DNA from: Thinopyrum elongatum
Lineage: Eukaryota; Streptophyta; Magnoliopsida; Poales; Poaceae
Length of the DNA: 64,000 bases
Assembly: GCA_011799875.1 (NCBI GenBank)
Contig: CM022301.1
Location: 210,387,888 to 210,451,887 of the forward strand
Direction of reading: 5' to 3'
Part shown: positions 33,501 to 43,574 of the stretch, one piece after another
How the letters are laid out: every line of letters starts with the position of its first letter
Numbering within the stretch: the first letter of the stretch is position 1
The notes under the pieces: model-generated
The model's input: the letters and a program-made list of their open reading frames with translations, nothing else
Databases searched by the model: none
What the model was told of the DNA's origin: nothing
Position numbers and translations under genes: made by a program

Positions 33501-34887
33501 ACGGGTTGACCTGGACGGTGCCCGAGTGATGAATACGAGGCATGGTCGGGCATTCTTGGCCCTTGCCGCAAGTCCTCGAGACGGGGCGATGGGGTCACAT
33601 CGATCGTGAGTCTCTGCTCGTTACCGCACTACCAACACACTACGATTTGGATATTTGATTCGAGTGGGCCTCTGGCCCGATAACACTAACCATCACGCGG
33701 GAATAAATATGGGTACTCTGCATTGTGGCATCAGCCGAAAGCTCTGTCAGACGTCCATTTCAGCATTGTGGCACGGTCGAATCGTGCCGACCATCCGAGG
33801 CGGTGCTGGTATCCACCCTACACACAACGACCCGGAGTGCACAGGGCGATGGCCCAAGACCCCTGAGCGCTTAGGATGTAGACCGGCGGGTACCTCTCTG
33901 CTGAGCTCTAGGTAGGGCTGCGGTGTGTCGTTTGGCCGAGGCCGGGCATGACCCAGAAAAGTGTGTCCGGCCGGAGTTAATCGAGCGTGGTGGGTAAGTA
34001 GGTGCACCCCTGCAGGGAAGAACTAATCTATGCTTAGCGGAACCTCGGTAACGGACGCTTGGAGTTGTATCCCGATCGATACAACTAGAACTGGATACTT
34101 GTGATGACAAATGGATAGTATGGCTCTGGGATTGCTTTCTCACAGGGAGTCGAGAAAGGATCTCTGGGCGAGGTTGATGACTGTATGGCTTTGGGATTAC
34201 TTTCTTGCAGGGAGTCGAGGAAGGATCTCTGGGCGAGGTTGATAACACTACTACTACTTTATACTGTGCTAATCTACACTCTTCCAATGCTGCAAGACCG
34301 CTGAAGATGCTAGTCTTCGATAGGACTAGGCCTTCTCTCTATTCTGGCATTTCTGCAGCCCAGTCCACATATACAGCCTCCCTTTGATAATGTTGCATAT
34401 GTAGTGTAGATCCTTGCTTGCTGAGTACTTCGGATGAGTACTCACGGTTGCTTTGCTTTCTTTTTCCCCCATACCCCTTTTGGTGCAACTAGAGGACGGA
34501 GCCCTGGATACAGCTGCCCCCGCCGACGATCGCTACTACTACCCCGAGGGAGGATACTACTACGAGTTGGCCGACGACCAGGAGTAGGTTCGGAGGGTCC
34601 CAGGCAGGAGGCCTGCGCCTTTCGATCATAGCTTTTATTTTGTCCCACCTTTTTAAAGGCTTATCTGTTTCTGTTTTATATCTGTACTCAGATATCTGAT
34701 GCTTCCGCTGACACTTGTATGCGAGCTTATGTATTCGAGCCCTCGAGGCCCCTGGCTTGTAACTTAAAGCTTGTAAGACTTTATTTATGTTTTAGAGTTG
34801 TGTTGTGATATCTTCCCGTGAGTCCTTAGGCTTGATCGTGTGCATTTGCGTGTATGAATAGTGCATGATTGAGCCAGGGGCGTTACA
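30586..34887 (+). mobile_element. Solo LTR of the LARD family, TSD ATTAG
   Basis: This 4302-bp sequence starts TGTAACACCCCC and ends GGGGCGTTACA, flanked by a perfect TSD ATTAG (30581-30585 and 34888-34892). Its outer parts align with the LARD LTRs at 13997 and 20826 in the opposite orientation; the GC-rich middle (about 31040-32090) is much less similar. The lack of any internal domain indicates LTR-LTR recombination after insertion. It interrupts gag of the Athila-type element exactly between two codon-continuous halves. Confidence 0.93.
32725..34587 (+). CDS. Putative small spliced gene in the LARD solo LTR
   Basis: Exon A is 32725-32814, after 'cctccccctcttctctctcg' and ATAG, and ends CCAG before GCAAGC. 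Its peptide runs from PGIDVASETDAASEID to AFAAEQP and it is two codons longer than in the other copies. Exon B is 34493-34587, after a pyrimidine tract and CAACTAG; its peptide runs from DGALDTAAPADD to GGYYYELADDQE plus stop. The codon phase at the junction equals that of the diverged copies at 14298-16068 and 21126-22898. Exon A is also open upstream and downstream without splicing (32676-32942), so splicing is an inference. Confidence 0.42.
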
Positions 34888-35733
34888 ATTAGGATCAATA
34901 GAAACACTCTTGCTAGCAAATAATTTTATAAGTTCATCCGTCTTTCCACTCAAAACATTAATCTCTTCAATTGCATGCACTTTTTTACTAGTGGAAGATC
35001 TTTCGGTATGCCATTGAGAATAATTAACCATAATATTATCTAGAAGTTTAGTAGCTTCTCCTGGAGTAATTTCCATAAAAGTACCTCCCGCGGCCGAATC
35101 TAAAAGATTTCTAGAGGCAAAATTCAATCCGGCATAAATTTTTTGTATAATCATCCACAAATTCAAACCATGAGTAGGGCAATTTCGTATCATCAATTTC
35201 ACCCTCTCCCAAGATTGTGCAACATGTTCATGATCAAGTTGCTTAAAATTCATAATATCGTTCCTAAGGGAGATGATCTTAGCGGGAGGAAAATACTTGG
35301 AAATAAAAGCATCTTTACACTTATTCCATGAATCAATACTATTTTTAGGCAAAGATGAAAATCAAGTTTTAACACGATCTCGAAGTGAGAACGGAAATAG
35401 CTTCAATTTAAAAATATCATTATCCACATATTTTTTCTTTTGCATATCGCACAACTCAACGAAATTATTCAGATGGGATGCGGAATCTTCACTAGGAAGG
35501 CCGGAAAATTGATCTTTCATAACAAGATTCAGCAAAGCGGCATTAATTTCATAAGATTCCGCACTAGTGGCGGGAGCAATCGGAGTACTAATAAAATCAT
35601 TGTTATTAGTGTTGGAAAAATCACACAATTTGGTATTCTCTTGAGCCATCGTGACAAAGTAAGCAATCCAACACACGAGCACACAAAAAGCAAACGAAAA
35701 AGACGAATGGAAGAAGGGCGAATAAAAAGGCAA
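34888..35733 (-). pseudogene. Athila-type gag, N-terminal and core part
   Basis: The frame starts at the ATG at 35733 (MAQENTKLCDFSN), 124 nt inside the PBS. It contains the gag core: NAALLNLVMKDQFSGLPSED, then after a TGA at 35362-35364 WNKCKDAFISKYFPPAK, and the Athila-like NCPTHGLNLWMIIQKIYAGL with LDSAAGGTFM. The frame is continuous across the stop and leads into the solo LTR at 34887, resuming at 30585. It forms the particle shell; this copy is interrupted. Confidence 0.85.
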
Positions 35734-35856
35734 ATCTTTTCGAAAATCATTTTAGAAGTGGGGGAGAGGAAAATGAGAGGCAAATGGCGAATAATGTAAT
35801 GCAAGAGATGAGAGTTTTATGATGGGTACTTGGTATGTCTTGACTTGGCGTAGATC

Positions 35857-35874
35857 TCTCCCGCAACGGCGCCA
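35857..35874 (-). other. PBS (tRNA-Asp type) of the gag-protease element
   Basis: Minus-strand TGGCGCCGTTGCGGGAGA, two mismatches from the tRNA-Asp complement, 11 bases inside the 5' LTR end. Confidence 0.8.
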
Positions 35875-35885
35875 TAAATTCTTCC

Positions 35886-37563
35886 TACTACTTCTTGAGC
35901 TTGCGTTGGTTTTTCCCTTGAAGAGGAAAGGGTGATGCAGCAAAGTAGAGATAAGTATTTCCCTTAGTTAGAGAACCAAGGTATCAATCCTGTAGGAGAC
36001 AACGCACAAATCAACTAGCACCTGCACAAACAATCAAACAACTTGCACCCAACGCGATAAAGGGGTTGTCAATCCCTTCACGGTTACTTGCAAAAGTGAG
36101 ATCTGATAGAGATAGGTAAAACTACACAAAAGATAAAGTAAATATTCTTTGGTTTTTTGGTTTATAGATCTAAAAATAAAAGATTGCAAAATAGTAGATC
36201 GGAAAGTAATATGATGGAAAATAGTAGATCGGAAACTTATATGATGGAAAATAGTAGATCGGAAACTTATATGATGGAAAATAGTAGATCGGAAACTTAT
36301 ATGATGGAAAATAGACCCGGAGGCCATGGGTTTCACTAGAGGCTTCTCTCAAGATAGCAAATAATACGGTGGGTGAACAAATTACTGTCGAGCAATTGAT
36401 AGAAAAGCGCAAAGTTATGACGATATCCAAGGCAATGATTATGAAATATAGGCATCACGTCCGTGTCAAGTAGACCGAAACGATTCTGCATCTACTACTA
36501 TTACTCCACACATTAACCGACTCCTGCCTGCATCTAGAGTATTAAGTTCATGAAGAACAGAGTAACGCATTAAGTAAGATGACATGATGTAGAGGAATAT
36601 ACTCAAGCAATATGATGTAAACCCCATCTTTTTATCCTCGATGGCAACAATACAATATGTGCCTTGCTGCCCCTACTGTCACTGGGAAAGGACACCGTAA
36701 GATTGAACCCAAAGCTAAGCACTTCTCCCATTGCAAGAAAAACCAATCTAGTTGGCCAAACCAAACCGATAATTCGAAGAGAATTACAAAGATATCAAAT
36801 CATGCATATAAGAATTCAGAGAAGATTCAAATAATATTCATAGATAAACTGATCATAAATCCACAATACATCGGATCTCGACAAACACACCGCAAAAGAA
36901 TATTACATCGGATAGATCTCCGAGAACAACAAGGAGAACATGGTATTGAGAATCAAAGAGAGAGACGAAGCCATCTAGCTACTAGCTATGGACCCGTAGG
37001 TCTGAGGTAAACTACTCACGATTCATCGGAAGGGCAATAGAGTTGATGTAGAAGCCCTCCGTGATCGAACCCCCCTCCGGCAGGGTGTCGGAAAAGGTCC
37101 CTAGATGGGATCTCACGGGTACAGAAGGTTGCGGCGGTGGAAAAGTCTTTTTCTGGATGCCTCTGAGGGTTTTGGAATATATGTGAATATATAGGACGAA
37201 GAAGTAGGTCGGTGGAATCACGTGGGGCCCACAAGGCAGGGGGCACGCCCTACCCCCCTGGACGCGCCCTCCCCTCTTGTCGCCGCCTCGTGGCTCTTCT
37301 AACTTGAAATCCAAGTCTCCGGGGTGTCTTCTGGTCCAAGAAAAGTCATCTTGAAAGTTTTATTCCCTTTGGACTCCGTTTGGTATTCCTTTTCTGCGAA
37401 ACTCAGAAACAAGGAAAAAACAGAAACTGGCACTGGGCTCTAGGTTAATAGGTTAGTCCCAAAAATAATATAAAATAGCATAATAATGCATATAAAGCAT
37501 CCAAAACAGATAATATAATAGCATGGAACAATAAAAAATTATAGATACGTTGGTGACGTATCA
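35886..37563 (-). repeat. 5' LTR of the gag-protease element
   Basis: 1678 bp; minus strand starts TGATACGTCACCAACGTATC and ends CTCAAGAAGTAGTA, the final CA mutated to TA. It includes a 30-bp tandem array (36191-36310) not seen in the related LTR at 6998-8094. Two weak GC-rich arms lie near 37205-37270. Confidence 0.88.
36191..36310. repeat. 30-bp tandem array, four units
   Basis: The unit begins ATAGTAGATCGGAAACTTAT and continues ATGATGGAAA. Units 2-4 are identical and unit 1 has two substitutions (GGAAAGTAAT). The related LTR near 7760 has a single equivalent segment. Confidence 0.95.
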
Positions 37564-37886
37564 CACACATACACACCACCCCATGATTTGTTTTCTCGAA
37601 CCCCTTTTGTAGTGAGAACCTGTCCAGTATTTATTGCTATATTAGGTTGTTTGCATTACGCCTTGTTTATTTCTACGGTTTATGGTTGTTCGGTTGTTTG
37701 TAGTTAGCATATGTCCAGTTTCAATTGCCATCTTTGGTTGTTCGTAGTATGCCTTGTTTATTTCAGCTATTAACAGTGTGATGTTCTATATGTGCTAGTG
37801 TGAACTGTGCAGTTCAATTTCATCAATACCAAATTTAACAATAGCTCTATGAATGACTATATTTGGTTGCTGTTAAGCATGTTGTA

Positions 37887-38143
37887 CTCCCTCCGAATCT
37901 TTTTAGTTCGTATATAAGATTTGTCTAAAGTCAGGCCTCTTAAAGTTTGACCAACTTTATAGAATAAAATACTAACATTCACAATATGAAATAAATATCA
38001 GTACATGTGTCATGACTTAAATTTTCATATTGTATAACTTTAGCATGCTAGATGTTGATATTTTTTCATATAAATAATGTCAAACTTTATGAAGTTTGAC
38101 TTCAGACAATTCTTATATGCAGAGTAAAAAGGACCTGAGGGAG
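37887..38143. mobile_element. Stowaway MITE inside the CACTA remnant
   Basis: 257 bp, CTCCCTCCGAATC...AGGGAG with an extended imperfect inverted repeat (both ends continue through a TATAAGA-type segment) and flanking TA at 37885-37886 and 38144-38145. Confidence 0.88.
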
Positions 38144-38176
38144 TATTGAACACGCCTTTCCATTTGATTTAACAAT

Positions 38177-38622
38177 GGCACTGTTTGGATACTCCAACTT
38201 AGCTAGATGTTAGAGTTAGTTTCTAGCTCATGACAGTTAAAAGGGAGAGAGAGAGATTGGTGGAATAGTTGATTGTATTGCTTGAGCCTCGTGGCCATAT
38301 ATATAGGAGTACATGGTCATCTTGGAGTACAAGTCAAGGTAGAATAAATCCTACGCTATCCTACATTTCCTAAATAACAATGATACTCAACAATGACTGA
38401 CCCTGAACTAACTCTAGCCAAAGAGGTGTTTGGATGACAGTGTTAGATTGACAATAAATGCACTAGGAGAACTAGCCCCAATCAGCACCTCTTGGGTGGG
38501 ATAGTTGTTTTGGGTGGGTTTGATGCAACTAGCTCAAACTAGCCCTCATGTTTGGATACTTTAGGGCTATTTGAGCCCAAACTAGCTCAAACTAACTCTA
38601 ACCCATGGATCCAAACAGGGCC
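38177..38622. mobile_element. MITE-like element with GGC(A/C)CTGTTTGGAT termini
   Basis: 446 bp. The left end GGCACTGTTTGGAT mirrors the right end ATCCAAACAGGGCC. AAT flanks both sides, a possible 3-bp TSD, which fits PIF/Harbinger only loosely. The middle (about 38235-38390) has a TATATATAGG box and resembles the layout of the small LTR at 47322-47501, so another element may be nested in it. Confidence 0.6.
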
Positions 38623-38773
38623 AATAACTAGTGTACTTAGACCTGCACAATACAAGTTTGAATGACTACGTTTGCTTGTTTTTAAATATTACGCCTGTTG
38701 CAGTTAATAACACACCTTTCCACTTCTTGTTTTTAAATATTAGGGTTTTAAATATTTGGTCTTGCACATGTAG

Positions 38774-39292
38774 GTCCTGCTGTCAGAGGTTTTGACCCAC
38801 TGTTTGACCCTTTTTGCATATGTGGAAATGAGTTGTCCATTAATATCAGTCAAGTCAAGACACTCAGAAAGATTGTTACGATAAAGAAATTAGCGACAAA
38901 AAACAACAATATCTTTGTCTGCACAATGAAGAAGACATCAGTTCACTATGGGATGGTACTAACTGTTATACCTTGTCTTTTTAATTCCTTTGCGCCATTT
39001 CAAATCTGGAGAAGATATTTATGCATATCCTTGTTTTCAGGCCTTTCCAAAGCAGTTCGCTGATGATTACCTCTCAAACCACCTGTATGGTCAGGAGGCG
39101 AGGAAGGTTTTCATACAACACCCACGGTTCAATATTGAAGTGTTCTTGAAGAGGACGATGGATGGACGGTCAATCATCCATAGGCACTGGCCTAAAGTTG
39201 CAAAGACCTTGAACATCATTGAAGGCTCAATATTCGCCTTCCGCTTCAGCAGTTTTCCAGATGAGATTCATCTGCCTATGTTCTGTCTATGA
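38774..39292 (+). pseudogene. B3 DNA-binding-domain gene fragment captured by the CACTA
   Basis: Two exons are visible. Exon 1 (to 38955) ends KKTSVHYGM; exon 2 (39041-39292) begins AFPKQFADDYL and includes VFIQHPRFNIEVFLK, HWPKVAKTLNIIEGSIF and FRFSSFPDEIHLP before a TGA. A clean GT...AG intron (38956-39040, acceptor TTGTTTTCAG) joins them in phase 0. The order (PK-F-A-L, hydrophobic strand, W..V...L.I.EG, F-F) is that of a plant B3 domain, as in REM-like transcription factors. The start of exon 1 is uncertain and no upstream exon is found, so it is treated as a fragment. Confidence 0.68.
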
Positions 39293-39822
39293 TGCTAATT
39301 TCGAAAGGTTGTAGATGTTGCATGTGAAACTTGGTGCTGGTGCAGTTGTGTAATGGGGTAGCTGAGTGCTGAAGCTATATGATGTTGTACTCTGATGTAT
39401 TTCAATTATGAAATCCTGCTTCTTAATACGGAAATGAAATATATTATGTGCTTAATATGAAATGTAAATTAGATTAATAAATGGATTATTAATAATAGGG
39501 CAATTAGCCTGCTAATTGGGTTTTTCTGTTGCAAACGGTTATTGAGAAAACACCATGGGCAATGACCTCAGGCAGCGCACACAGTTTCTAGGAATAAACC
39601 GTGTTGGATCAATGAACAATCACACACGACATCCTCTTGAAAACTGTTTGCGTTAGGCCATCTTGCGCAAACGTTTACCACATAAAAAGTGTGTGTGATG
39701 GACAACCTTTGCCACACAGTTTCTTCTATGCACCGTGTGTGATGCATTCAATAACGCAAACGATAAATTGTTAATATCGTGTGCAATGGCAACGCTATCA
39801 CGAACGATTTAATGGGGAAAAT

Positions 39823-40042
39823 TGTGTGTGATGTACCTGCGAACAAAAACGTTTTCCTTGGAGCGACTGTGTGGGATGTATATACGAACGGAAACGTACT
39901 TCTTGGATTAACTGTGTGGGATGTACATACTAACGGAAATGTATTCCTTGGATTGACTATGTGGAATGTACATACGAACGGAAACGTTTAGCGGGGACTG
40001 ACTGTGTGGGATGTACTTACGACCGGAAACAATCTGGCCTGT
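39823..40042. repeat. 45-bp subterminal tandem array of the CACTA
   Basis: Four full units and one partial unit of 45 bp (39823, 39868, 39913, 39958, 40003), consensus beginning TGTGTGGGATGTACATACGA and containing ACGGAAACGT. The 45-bp period keeps a frame open, so the ORF over it is an artefact. Such arrays near CACTA ends are the expected transposase-binding regions. Confidence 0.85.
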
Positions 40043-40270
40043 ATAATTGTATTTTTTTAGCACAACTGTACGTATAACCGTATTTGATCGCTCGCCGGCC
40101 GCACACGACCTCATTTTGCCGAGCGTGTGTGCCAGGAGGGCATATCCCCGACGGTTTCTGGGTCGTGTGGGAAGGACCCCCCTATCGCAGTCACTCACTA
40201 GGCGACGGTTCAGAACGCCGTTGAGGAAAGGGGTTAAAAACCGTTTGTATAGCACCTCGCTGTACCAGTG

Positions 40271-40836
40271 AGGTTTAGCATCTTTGTTTTCCATAAGGTA
40301 TTTAATAGCAGCATGATCGGTGTGAACAATCACTTTAGAATCAACTATGTAAGATCTAAATTTATCACAAGCAAACACAACTGCTAGAAATTCTTAATCA
40401 GTAGTAGCATAATTTCTTTGAGCACTGTCTAGAGTCTTACTAGCATAATGGATAACATTTAATTTCTTATCAACTCTTTGTCCTAGAACATCACCAACAA
40501 CATAATCACTAGCGTCACACATAATTTCAAAAGGTAAGTTCCAATCAGGTGGTTGAACAATAGGCGAGGAAGTTAAGGCTTTCTTAAGTGTTTCAAAGGC
40601 TTCTACACAATCATCATCAAAAACAAATGGAACATACTTTTGCAAGAGATTAGTAAGAGGCCTAGAAATTTTAGAGAAGTCTTTAATAAACCATCTATAA
40701 AAACCAGCATGACCCAGGAAACTTCTTATACCTTTAATATCTTTAGGACATGTCATTTTCTCAATTGCGTCAACCTTAGCTTTATCCACCTCAATAGCTC
40801 ATTCAGAAATTTTATGCCCCAAAACAATACCTTCGT
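40271..40836 (-). pseudogene. Athila RT end and RNase H, cut by the CACTA
   Basis: After the RT piece ending at 40837 a one-base frameshift and a TGA lead into 40789-40394 (RSFLGHAGFYRWFIKDFSK, then MCDASDYVVGDVLGQ). A TAA at 40394-40396 replaces the codon before EFLAVVFACDKF. The frame ends at HTDHAAIKYLMENKDAKP (40271), where the CACTA terminus starts. Protein-level identity to 10714-11283 shows that both belong to the same family. Confidence 0.88.
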
Positions 40837-43467
40837 TCACCAAAAATGGCACTTCTCCCAATTCAAGACAAGATTAGTTTGCTCACATCTCTGCAAAACT
40901 CGATCAAGGTTGGTTAAGCAATCATCAAAAGAAGTTCCATAAACGAAAAAATCATCCATGAAAACCTCAACAATCTTTTCACAAAAGTCAGAGAATATAG
41001 CAGTCATACATATTTGAAAGGTAGCAGGTGCATTGCATAAACCTAAATGCATACGTCTATAAGCATAAGTTCCAAAAGGGCAAGTAAAAGTGGTTTTCTC
41101 TTGATCAGGTTGTGATACGGGTATTTGAGAGAAACCAGAATATCCATCAAGAAAGCAAAAGTGTGTGTGCTTAGATAATCTTTCTAGCATTTGATCAATA
41201 AAAGGCAAAGGATAATGATCTTTCCTAGTGGCTTTATTTAATTTTCTGAAATCATTTACCATTCTATAACCAGTCATGGTTCTTTGTGGGATAAGTTCAT
41301 TTTTATCATTAGGAACAACAGTAATGCCTCCTTTCTTAGGGACACAATGAACAGGACCTACCCATCTACTATCGGCTATAGGATAAATTATACCTGCTTT
41401 CAGAAGCTTTAATATTTCACTTCTTACCACTTCCTTCATCTTAGGATTTAATTGTCGCTGATGATCAACAACTAGTTTGGCATCGGGTTCCATATTAATC
41501 TTGTGCTAACAGAGAGTGGGACTGATGCCCTTAAGATCATCAAGAGTATATCCAATAGCAGCACGATGCTTCCTCAGATTCTTTAGTAATCTCTTTTCTT
41601 CATGCTCTGTGTGGTTAGCACTAATAATAACAGGATATATCTTCTTCTCATCAAGATAAGCATACTTCAAAGTATCAGGCAATTGTTTTAATTCAAACAC
41701 AACATCACCTTTAGGTGGAGGAGGACCTACTAGAGTTTCAACAGGCAAATTGTGTTTAAGAATAGGTTGTTGATCAAAGAACATCCTATCTATTTCATTT
41801 CTTTCATGCAAGTGCATACCATTTTCATGGTCTAGCCAATATTGTTCTAACGGATCAGTAGGTGGTACGACAATAGAAGCAAGACCAATTATTTCATCCT
41901 TACTAGGCAATTCTTTATCATGAGGTTGCCTATGAAACTTAGAGAAATTAAACTCATGAGACACATCACCAAAATTAACACTGACAGTTTCATTCTTGCA
42001 ATCTATCTTAGCATTAACAGTGTTCAATAAAGGCCTACCAAAAATAATGGGAGAAAAATTATCTTGTGGGGAACCAAGAACTAGAAAATCAGTAGGATAT
42101 TTTACTTTCCCACACAAGACTTCAACATCTCTAACAATCCCAAGTGGTGTGATAGTATCTCTATTAGCAAGTTTAATAGTAACATCAATGTCTTCTATTT
42201 CAAAAGGTGCAATATCATTCATAATTTCTTGGTATAAAGTAAAAGGAATAGCATTGACGCTAGCACCCATATCACATAAGCCATGATAACAATGATATCC
42301 TATTTTAACTGAGACAACAGGCATGCCAACAACAGGTTCATTCTTATCTTTAGTATCAGGTTTAGCAATTCTAGCAGCTTCATCTCAGAAATAAATAACA
42401 TGCCCATCAATATTATTGGCCAAGAGATCTTTAACGATAGCAATACTAGGTTCTACTTTAATTTGTTCAGAGGGTCTAGGTGCTCTAATATTACTTTTGT
42501 TAACCATGGTTGAAACTTTAGCATGTTCCTTTATCCTAACAGGGAAAGGTGGTTTTCCAACATAAGTAGTAGGCACAACTGGATCAACATTGTAAATGAT
42601 AGTTTCATCCTTAACTATGACTGGCTCCTCAATATTTTATTTAATAGGGGGATGATATTTAAACCACTTCTCCTTAGGGAGATCAACATGAGTAGAAAAT
42701 GATTCACAAAAAAAGGCTACTATCTCAGAGTCAAATCCATATTTAGTGCTAAAATTATGAAAGGCATTAGTATCCATAAAAGTCTTAACACAATCAAAAT
42801 CAAGTTTTATGCCTGACTCCTTACCTTCTTCGAGTTCACAATCTTCAGAATTGTGTTTAACTCTTTCCAAAAGATCCCATCTGAATTCAGTAGTCTTCTT
42901 CATAAAGGAACCAGTACAAGAAGTATCAAGCATGGATTGATCATTATGAGAAAGCCAAGCATAAAAATTCTGTGTAATAATTTCTCTTGAGAGATCATGA
43001 TTGGGGCATGAATAAAACATTGACTTAAGCCTTCCCCAAGCTTGAGCGATACTTTCTCCTTCACGAGGCCAAAAATTATATATATAATTCCGATCACGAT
43101 GAACTAGATGCATAGGATAAAACTTTTGGTGAAATTCCAATTTCAATCGGTTCCAGTCCCAAGCTCTAATATCATCACATAGCCTATACCATGTCAATGC
43201 TTTTCCCCCCAAAGATAAAGGGAAAACCTTCTTCTTAACTTTATCTCTGGGTAAACCTGCGAGCTTGAACAATCCACAAATTTTATCCACATATATCAGG
43301 TGCAAATCAGGATGCTTCATTCCATCTCCTGCATAAGGATTAGCTATCAGTTTCTCTATCATACCCGAAGGAATCTCATAACCAATATTTTCAGTAGGTG
43401 CAGTAGGTTGAGGGGCCACTCTTTGTGCTTCGGGTCGAGGTGAAGATACCCCGAACAAGCCCTTCAA
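40837..43467 (-). pseudogene. Athila gag-protease-RT polyprotein with three nonsense codons
   Basis: One frame runs over 2.6 kb with only three stops (42637-42639, 42385-42387, 41506-41508). Gag occupies 43467-42637 (FPLSLGGKALTWYRLCDDI, EFHQKFYPMHL and LSREIITQNFYAWL). The protease has CDMGASVNAIP near 42275 and FSPIIFGRPLL. RT has VGPVHCVPKKGG, GYRMVNDFRKLNKATRKDHY, FLDGYSGFSQIP and the active site VFMDDFFVYG (MDD in place of YxDD). This is the typical Athila arrangement. The ATG at 43467 is the first in the open region; the true start may lie upstream, closer to the PBS. Confidence 0.9.
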
Positions 43468-43545
43468 AGGATTGTTTTCTATAGTAACAAGTGACAGTAA
43501 ATTTCAGCATGTAATATAAATGTTTCCTTACCAAAGGCGCTTCAC

Positions 43546-43563
43546 TCCCCGGCAACGGCGCAA
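43546..43563 (-). other. PBS (tRNA-Asp type) of the Athila element
   Basis: Minus-strand TTGCGCCGTTGCCGGGGA, one mismatch (second G of TGG) from the tRNA-Asp complement, 11 bases inside the 5' LTR. Confidence 0.82.
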
Positions 43564-43574
43564 GAAAAGTGTCT

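Larger units (their letters stand above)
27169..37563 (-). mobile_element. Athila-type gag-protease element, 3' end deleted
   Basis: Minus-strand order: complete 5' LTR (37563-35886), PBS, gag (interrupted by a solo LTR at 30586-34887), protease, then a long non-coding 3' region down to 27169. The 3' LTR and its TSD are lost at the deletion breakpoint. The 5' LTR starts TGATACGTCACC and is followed on the plus strand by CACAC (37564-37568), the likely TSD. No RT or integrase is present: the protease frame ends in a stop and non-coding sequence follows. The insertion target is the CACTA body. Confidence 0.88.
37564..40270. mobile_element. CACTA transposon, right end only
   Basis: The right terminus is plus-strand GCTGTACCAGTG at 40270, that is CACTGGTACAGC inward, the CACTA terminal motif. 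It breaks the Athila RNase H frame exactly there, and AGG (40271-40273) is the likely 3-bp TSD. Subterminal DNA (39480-40270) carries repeated 'gtgtgtgatgtac...aacg' motifs and a 45-bp tandem array. The left end is gone, replaced by the nested Athila-type element at 37563. The body contains two MITEs and a B3-domain gene fragment. No transposase (TNPD-type) sequence is present in the remnant. Confidence 0.78.

Noticed and set aside
36191..36310. Possible CRISPR-like array
   Set aside because: Units are directly adjacent with no unique spacers, and the context is a plant LTR.
39779..39991. ORF with 15-residue repeats
   Set aside because: A 45-bp tandem array keeps any open frame open; it is subterminal CACTA DNA.
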